From Zetaproteobacteria bacterium (GTDB taxonomy: Bacteria; Pseudomonadota; Zetaproteobacteria; Mariprofundales; Mariprofundaceae): a stretch of 10,238 nt of DNA. Below, in pieces: positions 1 to 5,807 of this stretch. Under the pieces are notes generated by a model that had not been told where the DNA came from, made no database searches, and was given only the letters and a program-made list of their open reading frames with translations. The DNA is taken from assembly GCA_021545665.1 (NCBI GenBank), contig JAJRTX010000197.1:1-10238 (forward strand), read 5' to 3'. The position numbers and the translations under genes were made by a program. Numbering within the stretch: the first letter of the stretch is position 1; each line of letters opens with the position of its first letter.

Positions 1-106
1 ATAGTCATCAGGAGATGGGGGATAGTTTGCCGACAGCCATAAATCACTGCTATAAATTACTGCGGACAGCCCATTGATACGATTGGCTTTGCTTGGGCGG
101 ATGACT

Positions 107-1327
107 ATGTCGAGAGTGCTTATGCTGTTGGTTGCATTGATGACGGGATGTTCCACGCCGCGAGCTCTGATGCCAATGCCGACGCTCTATGCAACAGGCA
201 AGGCCGAGTTGTTTGAATCGCTACCGCCTGAGCTGGCGGGTAATCGTGTGAATCTGCTCTATGTTACGGACCGTACAGCATGCCGCGATAAACAGGGGCG
301 CTTAATGTACAGCGCCGGCCGATCCAGATCCCTGGCTTTTGGTTCGGCTCTGTTCACGATTGGGATGCCGGATCAAAAGCCTGAAGCACGACCGGTCGTT
401 CGACTGGAGTCGTTGTCGGAACATGCCCGCTTTCCTCCCACACCATATCCGCTGACTTATAACGATGGTCGATATGAGGTCGATTCGAAGATCACAGCTC
501 AGGAAAATCGGGTGGATCGTGCGTTGACGCATGAGATCAATCGAAGGCTGGCGATTGGTCCGCGCAAGGAAATCTTTCTGTTTATTCACGGGGTGGATAA
601 TTCGCTGGAGTTTGCACTGGAGACCTGGGCCGGCATGTGGCATTTCCTCGGACGTGAGGGTGTACCTGTGGTGTACAGTTGGCCGTCGGGAGTCGGTAGT
701 GTGCCGATTACAGCATACAATTATGACCGGGAGTCAGGCGAGTTCACGATTTACCATCTCAAACAGTTTCTGAAAATCATTGCTGCGAATGATCAGGTGG
801 AACGAATTCATATTGTGGCACACAGCCGGGGTACGGATGTGATTACCTCTGCAATTCGGGAGTTATTTATTGCTGCGCGTGCAGCCGGGCAGGATATGCG
901 GCAAGAGTATAAAATTGCAGATTTGGTCCTGATTGCACCGGATTTGGATATGGATGTGGTAGGGCAACGCCTTGCTGCCGAAAAGCTGGCTGAGGGAATC
1001 GGTCGGATTACGATCTATGTTTCGCCCGAGGACAAGGCACTGGGGCTGGCATCAGTGTTATTCAGCAGCGTGCTGCGTTTTGGACAGATACGATCCGAAG
1101 ATATACAGACACAGATAAGAATCGGTGAGCATATCAATAATATTGCCTTCATTGATGCGGGACAAACCGAAGGCATTGGACACGGTTATTTCTATAATAA
1201 TCCGGCGGTGAGTTCCGATCTCATGTTGCTGCTGCGTTATGGCCTGGCAGCGGGGAGTCCGGGCAGACCGTTGATACCCTCACGCTCGCATTTCTGGCGG
1301 GTTCCGGTTGATTATCTGAAACAATAG
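107..1327 (+). CDS. Lipoprotein alpha/beta hydrolase, DUF900-like
   Basis: This is probably an exported, lipid-anchored serine hydrolase of unknown substrate. I chose the ATG at 107 because a GGCGG stretch lies six bases upstream and because it gives a short signal peptide (MSR followed by a hydrophobic run) ending at Met-Thr-Gly-Cys, with Cys15 as the likely lipidation site. ATG 101 and TTG 74 are in-frame alternatives. Numbering from Met107, the family motif LYVTDR sits near residue 51. The core has FIHG (159-162, oxyanion strand) and AHSRG, a nucleophile elbow with Ser240. LIAPDLD near 275-281 probably supplies the acid, and GHG with His359 is the likely catalytic His. Length (406 aa) and motif order fit the DUF900/COG4782 esterase-like family. 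The Met at the lipobox -3 position is not the usual Leu, so lipidation is likely but not certain. It stands alone and converges on the EAL gene; its physiological role is unknown. Confidence 0.85.
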   Translation: MSRVLMLLVALMTGCSTPRALMPMPTLYATGKAELFESLPPELAGNRVNLLYVTDRTACRDKQGRLMYSAGRSRSLAFGSALFTIGMPDQKPEARPVVRLESLSEHARFPPTPYPLTYNDGRYEVDSKITAQENRVDRALTHEINRRLAIGPRKEIFLFIHGVDNSLEFALETWAGMWHFLGREGVPVVYSWPSGVGSVPITAYNYDRESGEFTIYHLKQFLKIIAANDQVERIHIVAHSRGTDVITSAIRELFIAARAAGQDMRQEYKIADLVLIAPDLDMDVVGQRLAAEKLAEGIGRITIYVSPEDKALGLASVLFSSVLRFGQIRSEDIQTQIRIGEHINNIAFIDAGQTEGIGHGYFYNNPAVSSDLMLLLRYGLAAGSPGRPLIPSRSHFWRVPVDYLKQ

Positions 1328-1450
1328 TTTCAGCCGGAATGCAATTGCTGGATATCAGAGTAGAGTTTTCAATATGGGAAACATTTACTGAAAATGCATG
1401 TTGGCTGCAGGCAGAGCCACTACAGAAACAGCTCACCGCCGCTCCTTTTA
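1328..1450. other. Convergent intergenic spacer
   Basis: This 123-bp gap separates the converging ends of the hydrolase and the EAL/CZB frame. I see no open frame of interest and no convincing GC-rich hairpin followed by a T run. The weak stem GGCT/AGCC near 1402-1419 is too short to call a terminator. Confidence 0.5.
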
Positions 1451-1715
1451 TTAATCCATGGACATTAATAGATGCGCATGCTCCATCTCTTGCAACAACA
1501 TGATAATCTCAGCGGATAACGTATTAATATCTTTTATGATCGTGAAAAGTTCGGCCTTCGGCAGGCCTTGTTTCCTGGCTTCGACCAGTACATTTCCCAA
1601 TTTATGTAACCGTGCATGTGGTTGTTCCAATTCAATGTAGCCAGGGCTTCCGGCAAACTCCCTGCCTAATCCGTAATACCATTTCCCCAGCATACAGTCA
1701 CGGGCATCCAAGGCG

Positions 1716-1723
1716 CCCCCCCC
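1716..1723. repeat. C8 homopolymer (G8 on coding strand)
   Basis: Eight C in a row encode Gly-Gly-Gly inside the CZB domain, in the loop between zinc ligands His61 and Cys96. The frame is continuous across it in this sequence. It is a second candidate site for slipped-strand length change in the same gene. Confidence 0.9.
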
Positions 1724-1877
1724 AACGATAGAACCATCACTATTTTTTTCTCCATTCCGCAAAAAAATACCTTTGACCAACAAGTTTTTCCAATGGATAT
1801 GATCCAGCTGAGCCATATAAAGCAAACCGGCTGGCGATGATGGCCAGCGTTTTCCCTGTCTGGAAAATTCAAGAAAA

Positions 1878-2630
1878 TCAGACAATGGCAGGGGGGGGGC
1901 TGATCCAATAACCCTGCCCAACAGCGCATCCGGAGCTCTGGAGACAGCGATAAACTGTTTCGTTTTCGATACCCTCAGCAATGACTTCTAACTGTAGCTG
2001 ATGTCCCATCCTGATACTCGCTTCAACGATTGTTCGGTTCCTGTCCGAGAGCTCCATCCTGCTAATAACACCACGGTCCAGTTTAATTGTGGAGAACGGA
2101 AACAGACTCAGTATATCGATACTGGAATACCCTGTGCCAAAGTCATCCATCACTAGAGGTATACCCATATTTACCAGGGCTTTGACTGCACCGTTAATGA
2201 TATCACAATCATCCAGGATAGCTGATTCTGTCAGCTCGATCTCGACCATGTTTGGGTCAACCTTCTTCGCCTCGATGGCGTCGTGAATAAGATTATCAAA
2301 ACCAGAATCACGAAAATCTTTTGTGGAAGCATTCATCGAAATAACCAAATCGTCCATCGTATCATCAAAGGTGGCAATATCGGCGATCAGCTTCTGAAAC
2401 ATCGCTTTGGTAATATCTGTAATAAATCCCGAAGATTCGGCTAGTGGTATAAATTCAGATGGCGGAATAATTTGGCCATCAGGTTTTAACCATCGAATCA
2501 AGGCCTCAGCACCGCAGACTTTGCCTGTGATCATCGACACTTTAGGCTGGTAATAGAAAATAAATTCATCATTTTCCAATGCACTTTTAATTTCCCTTAG
2601 GGAAATTGTATATTTATTTAAGCCAGTCAT
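1878..2630 (-). CDS. EAL-domain c-di-GMP phosphodiesterase, frame-shifted before CZB
   Basis: The predicted activity is hydrolysis of cyclic-di-GMP to pGpG in the cytoplasm. The frame is an almost complete EAL domain. It has EAL at 42-44, Asn100, Glu132 in ELTES, Asp162-Asp163 in the DDFGTG loop, Lys183, Glu219 and Glu222 in AEGIE, and Gln239 in GQGYW, so every usual metal and catalytic residue is present. No sensory domain precedes it. Translation ends at residue 250, a few codons after a C9 run, with an aberrant tail PPPAIV. If one C is removed the frame continues into an EAL tail and a zinc-binding CZB domain, giving about 392 residues and a stop at 1451. The ATG overlaps the stop of the upstream GGDEF gene (ATGA, 2627-2630), with an AAGGG ribosome site about ten bases before it, so the two are translationally coupled. 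Whether the short product is stable or active is unknown; the domain lacks its last helix in this phase. Confidence 0.88.
   Translation of the reverse strand: MTGLNKYTISLREIKSALENDEFIFYYQPKVSMITGKVCGAEALIRWLKPDGQIIPPSEFIPLAESSGFITDITKAMFQKLIADIATFDDTMDDLVISMNASTKDFRDSGFDNLIHDAIEAKKVDPNMVEIELTESAILDDCDIINGAVKALVNMGIPLVMDDFGTGYSSIDILSLFPFSTIKLDRGVISRMELSDRNRTIVEASIRMGHQLQLEVIAEGIENETVYRCLQSSGCAVGQGYWISPPPAIV
1891..1899. repeat. G9 homopolymer at the EAL/CZB frame break
   Basis: Nine G on the plus strand (C9 on the coding strand) lie exactly where the EAL frame is lost. On the coding strand the codons run AGC CCC CCC CCT. With eight C they would read AGC CCC CCC CTG and continue as Leu-Pro-Leu into the CZB domain. 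The position and length are typical of contingency tracts used in phase variation, but also of base-calling errors. Confidence 0.9.
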
Positions 2631-4072
2631 TTTAAACGATCCCTTTTAAATTCTTGATATTGTCCATTGATGTAAAAACACAAGCGTGATTTGCCTGCTT
2701 TTTTCGCCTTGTAAACAGCCCGATCAGATAATGAAAGTAAATCTTCACCTGCATCCAGCAGACATCCATCCACAATAGCCATTCCTATTGAGAGACTTAC
2801 TTTCAATACAGGGAAGGCAGAAATTTCGATACCTTGAATATATTCAAGTATGCGCAGTCCTATTTCCTTGATACAGTCATTCTGGTGTGCCGCATCCAGA
2901 GGAAATAAAATAACAAATTCATCCCCTCCATATCGGACACAGATGTCATAATCTCGTGTACATAATTCAATGCCACGAGCAATTTCTGCGAGGACAAGAT
3001 CACCTGCCTGGTGGCCGTACTTATCGTTAATCGATTTGAAATCATCCACATCAATGAATGCACAACCCAGGCGTGCATTTGGATTTCTTTGGACTCGACT
3101 TAGTTCTTCTTTGAGTTTTTTGTTAAAGAAGCGCCTGTTATACAATTTGGTCAGTCCGTCATGCATGGCATCATGTTCCAGATTTTGATAGATGCCCAAA
3201 ATGTTACTCACCATGTTCAAGTGCATCCCACCCATCTGAAAGATAACCTTTTGTTCTGGAGACAGCTCACCTGGAACATCAAACAACAGCACTCCCGCGA
3301 GTTTTCCATTTTTCCGGAATGGGATCATCACATTATACACAGCAACATCGGTGTCCTGATCGATAAGTTTTAGCGGTGTTCGTAAGCAGGTAAAATAGTC
3401 TTTGTCAGATAAGCGGTTTGCTTCAGTGCGGATAGCAGAAGCTGCAGCCTTATTAACCCAGTCTCTTTTATCCGTACTTCCAACAATTGCACATGATTCT
3501 TTCCCCTCAAAAATAACTGCTGCCCCTTTAGTTGACTGGGTATGACTATTCAGGTCATCTAATATCCGACTCGAAATATCCTCAACAGGAGGCTGAGATT
3601 CCAATCTCAATGTGATATCCAGCATCCCTTCAAAAAGACTTAACTTGGTGCTTTGGTAATTGATTACTGAAGCTTGCTCGAGCTGTTCTGATGCCAGGTT
3701 GTATATCAACATAGCTGCAGCATCAGTAATAAGTTCTACTTCACGTGATTTTAGGATACAGGCCAATGAAGTTCCCAGATTTTTATCACCTGTCGCATTG
3801 ACGATTACCTCCCCCCGAAACTGCTTAACAGCGCGAGTTATTTTAGTCGACACAGGAATCCCTAGCGATCTTGCAGTCTTAAATGCTATTGCATTTTCTT
3901 TCTTGTCGAAAACTCCCTGAATATTGATCCCGTTATAAGCGTGCAAGGCTCGCAGGAGGGCAAGCCCGCCTCTACCAGCACCAATAATTATCAGATCAAT
4001 TTGCTTGGAAACGTCAGACATGCTTGTTTTCAATTTTTCATCCTTCCCGGAATCCTTGTTATATACATACAT
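2627..4072 (-). CDS. Diguanylate cyclase with N-terminal Rossmann and GAF-like regions
   Basis: It is predicted to make cyclic-di-GMP from two GTP. Numbered from the ATG at 4072, residues about 25-130 look like a nucleotide-binding Rossmann fold. A beta strand (IDLIII) is followed by GAGRGG (31-36), then a second strand ending in GVFDKK, a LGIPVS turn and a NATGD motif, as in NAD-binding dehydrogenase-like domains. Residues about 145-285 have the strand/helix pattern of a GAF domain, a tentative call. The C-terminal GGDEF domain has the DGLTKLYNRR entry motif, DVDDFKSIND, GGDEF at 382-386 and an RxxD inhibitory site (Arg373-Asp376) five residues before it. It is therefore probably active and product-inhibited. 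No transmembrane segment is seen. The start is uncertain: a TTG at 4129 and an ATG at 4021 are in frame, and none has a good ribosome site. It overlaps the EAL gene by four bases. Confidence 0.87.
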   Translation of the reverse strand: MYVYNKDSGKDEKLKTSMSDVSKQIDLIIIGAGRGGLALLRALHAYNGINIQGVFDKKENAIAFKTARSLGIPVSTKITRAVKQFRGEVIVNATGDKNLGTSLACILKSREVELITDAAAMLIYNLASEQLEQASVINYQSTKLSLFEGMLDITLRLESQPPVEDISSRILDDLNSHTQSTKGAAVIFEGKESCAIVGSTDKRDWVNKAAASAIRTEANRLSDKDYFTCLRTPLKLIDQDTDVAVYNVMIPFRKNGKLAGVLLFDVPGELSPEQKVIFQMGGMHLNMVSNILGIYQNLEHDAMHDGLTKLYNRRFFNKKLKEELSRVQRNPNARLGCAFIDVDDFKSINDKYGHQAGDLVLAEIARGIELCTRDYDICVRYGGDEFVILFPLDAAHQNDCIKEIGLRILEYIQGIEISAFPVLKVSLSIGMAIVDGCLLDAGEDLLSLSDRAVYKAKKAGKSRLCFYINGQYQEFKRDRLK

Positions 4073-4129
4073 CCCACTCTGTAGGCATTTTCCAGCACCT
4101 GCCGTACTGAGAGATCTGAAATAACTCAA

Positions 4130-4276
4130 AATTTCGTAAGGCCGGATAAATATTTAAATGTTATCATCAAACAAGGGTTCGAAATTTATAATATAATGTT
4201 ATAATTCTAAACTAGACAATAGTCGTAAGACCAAGAAATCATTGCATAAACTATCTACCCAATATGTAATTGTGTC
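4130..4276. promoter_or_regulatory. AT-rich divergent control region
   Basis: This gap separates the cyclic-di-GMP operon from the divergent response regulator. It is strikingly AT-rich. It holds three plus-strand TATAAT hexamers (4187, 4192, 4200) and a repeated TTATAAT heptamer with a 13-bp step (4186-4192 and 4199-4205). I could not find a good -35 partner on the plus strand. Autoregulation by the divergent regulator here is inference. Confidence 0.4.
4190..4219 (-). promoter_or_regulatory. Candidate sigma70 promoter for the GGDEF-EAL operon
   Basis: On the minus strand TTGTCT (4219-4214) and TATATT (4195-4190) are 18 bases apart, giving four and five matches to the sigma70 hexamers. The site lies in the very AT-rich divergent gap and would start transcription near 4183, ahead of all three possible start codons. 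It is a by-eye match only. Confidence 0.35.
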
Positions 4277-4885
4277 ATGCATATACTGATTGTGGATGGA
4301 CATGATTTTTTTAGGCAAGGGCTCGCCCAGTCACTCATAGAAGAGACACAAATAGAGTCTGTCATTGAGGCGAATTCCTGTGCATCCGCCTGCAGATTAC
4401 TTGATACAGAATGTCACCAACTGAACCTCGCTATTGTAGATCACGATCTTCCCGATGGCAGCGGGCTCACCCTATTAAAGGAAATGCGCAAACTTTATCC
4501 GCTGTTGCCTGTTGTCGTGCTCTCAGCCAGTGAAGATGCAGAGCTAATGCAGAAGTCGATAGATACTGGAGCACTGGCCTTTATTGCAAAATATGCGCCC
4601 TCACACATTTTACTTTGTGCCATAAAACTTATTTTATCCGGGGGGATTTACATCCTGCCCAATCCGTATTACACGTATCTAAAAGTCAAAGCAGTATCAA
4701 ATTCCTCATTAACAAAACGACAAAATGATGTCCTTAGATTACTTCGTTGCGGACATTCCAACAAAGAAATCGCCTATCAACTGGGCATCACAGAAGCTAC
4801 CGTCAAAGCCCATGTCACTGCGATCCTGAAATTTTGCGGGGTTTCATCCCGTACCAGACTGGTCGTATCTCAACAGGATTCGTAA
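4277..4885 (+). CDS. NarL/LuxR-type response regulator with degenerate receiver
   Basis: It is a probable DNA-binding regulator of transcription. Residues 1-118 form a receiver domain with Asp55 (AIVDHDLPDGSG) as phospho-acceptor, Ser84 as switch residue and Lys105. The usual acidic pair after the first strand is VDGHDFF here: Asp7 is kept, but its acidic partner is Gly8. A linker leads to a LuxR/GerE helix-turn-helix (about 144-197) with the typical LTKRQNDVLRLL entry, a GHSNKEIAYQLGITEATVKAH core and SRTRL near the end. Length (202 aa) is normal for the family. No sensor kinase lies beside it, so it is an orphan. It is divergent from the cyclic-di-GMP operon, which suggests that the two share control or that it regulates that operon. 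No clear ribosome site precedes the ATG. Phosphorylation may be weak or absent, given the altered metal pocket. Confidence 0.88.
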   Translation: MHILIVDGHDFFRQGLAQSLIEETQIESVIEANSCASACRLLDTECHQLNLAIVDHDLPDGSGLTLLKEMRKLYPLLPVVVLSASEDAELMQKSIDTGALAFIAKYAPSHILLCAIKLILSGGIYILPNPYYTYLKVKAVSNSSLTKRQNDVLRLLRCGHSNKEIAYQLGITEATVKAHVTAILKFCGVSSRTRLVVSQQDS

Positions 4886-4983
4886 AATTCAAACTAACAT
4901 CACAATGGTTTCCATTCATTGCTGGCTTTGCTGCGTTTGAAGATATATCTACTTTTCTTTAAAAAATTTACATGTTAGCAGAT

Positions 4984-5793
4984 TCAGTACAGGTGATAGC
5001 GCATACTGAAACTGATTCTGGTTGAATCACCGAGAGTTGCAGGCGGAGGGGGGAAAGGCAGGGATGCAACAACCGCAGACCTGGTTGATGTGCGTAGAAC
5101 GGCATGTCTGCCGCTGATCTGAATGTTGTCCGGGTAGCCGGATGCGCTGATGCTGAATGAAATGTGAATATCGCCTTCAATATGACGTCGGCGGGCTGAA
5201 TAAGGGTACTGTTTGTGTGCCCGGATTATACGCATAATCCGGGCCAGATAATGATGGTGCAATTGTCTCTTTTTCGCTTGCATCGCTGTAATATCCGCCC
5301 TGGATTTTGTTTTTTTCACAGCAACATTGAACGCAGAAGAAACGGGTTTCGTGATGGGACCCGGCTGTTGTATGTGCTGCGGTCGGATCGGTGTGTTGTT
5401 ATCCGGCATAGGTTTCTTTTCGCTTCGGAGGCGGGGCTTCGGTGTAATTTCAGGTTTGGGTTTTGCTGGTTCCGGTTTACTGACTGATACTGCTTTCGGA
5501 CGTATCTGTTTCGGCTCGGCCGGTAGATCACTGACAATTTTTTTGTCGATGCTTTCATTTGCCATGGCCGACATGACCAGTTCAACCTTAAGCAGAGAAG
5601 CACGATGCGGAAGGGGGACATCGTGCTTCTCTAACGGGGCAGAAAAGCGGATCAGTAGCAGATGCAACAGCAGCGCCATCAGCAACGACAGGGAAAGTTT
5701 ACGTAATGTACCGTTGTACCCGCGCTGACGATATTCATTGACGATAAGCAGATGCTTATACAGACCGTCCTTGTCCGTAGCTGCTGGAGCCAA
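4984..5793 (-). CDS. TonB energy-transducing protein
   Basis: TonB proteins span the periplasm and pass proton-motive energy from ExbB/ExbD to outer-membrane receptors. Here a cytoplasmic start is followed by one membrane segment (about 33-50, LSLSLLMALLLHLLL) that keeps a His (His44) in the place of the critical TonB His. A Pro/Lys/Glu-rich spacer (about 88-150, with repeated KPEP and PKP) follows, then a C-terminal TonB domain (about 180-269) with YPYSARRRHIEGD, a GY turn and SLPFPPPP. It begins 14 bases after the receptor stop, so they are probably co-transcribed and the protein is likely dedicated to that receptor. The start is a TTG without a strong ribosome site. The N-terminus is therefore uncertain, although the membrane segment requires a start no later than about residue 25. 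No exbB or exbD is present in the window, so these must be supplied from elsewhere. Confidence 0.87.
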   Translation of the reverse strand: MAPAATDKDGLYKHLLIVNEYRQRGYNGTLRKLSLSLLMALLLHLLLIRFSAPLEKHDVPLPHRASLLKVELVMSAMANESIDKKIVSDLPAEPKQIRPKAVSVSKPEPAKPKPEITPKPRLRSEKKPMPDNNTPIRPQHIQQPGPITKPVSSAFNVAVKKTKSRADITAMQAKKRQLHHHYLARIMRIIRAHKQYPYSARRRHIEGDIHISFSISASGYPDNIQISGRHAVLRTSTRSAVVASLPFPPPPATLGDSTRISFSMRYHLY

Positions 5794-5807
5794 TGCTTAA
5801 TACCGAA

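Larger units (their letters stand above)
1451..1981 (-). pseudogene. CZB zinc-binding domain frame (out-of-frame EAL C-terminus)
   Basis: This frame holds the end of the EAL domain and a CZB (chemoreceptor zinc-binding) domain, but lies one frame away from the EAL gene upstream. Only the part after about 1890 is meaningful; the first ~28 residues, back to a TTG at 1981, are an antisense-quality extension without a ribosome site. From the junction the protein reads as the expected EAL tail (PPLPLSDFLEF). It continues with a CZB signature: His61 in DHIHWKN, Cys96 in CMLGKWYYG, and His122 and His126 in PHARLH. This 3His/1Cys spacing matches the zinc site known from the CZB domain of E. coli DgcZ. 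A helix rich in Leu and Glu follows to the stop at 1451. It is probably expressed as the C-terminus of the EAL protein when the C tract has eight (or eleven) bases. It could also be a true disruption or a sequencing error in a homopolymer. Confidence 0.8.

Noticed and set aside
74..106. TTG 74 as hydrolase start
   Set aside because: It would add eleven residues before the signal peptide and has no ribosome site; ATG 107 gives a normal lipoprotein signal.
1..106. Gene or RNA at the left edge
   Set aside because: The stretch is short and shows no recognisable domain, tRNA-like fold or clear promoter pair.
302..773. Overlapping open frames on both strands inside the hydrolase gene
   Set aside because: No family features, and they overlap the catalytic core of a well supported gene.
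4886..4983. Terminator between the response regulator and tonB
   Set aside because: The AATGG/CCATT hairpin near 4903-4915 is short and has no T run directly after it.
5215..5728. Plus-strand open frames opposite tonB
   Set aside because: They mirror the Pro/Lys-rich spacer of TonB, have no recognisable domain and no ribosome site. They are shadows.
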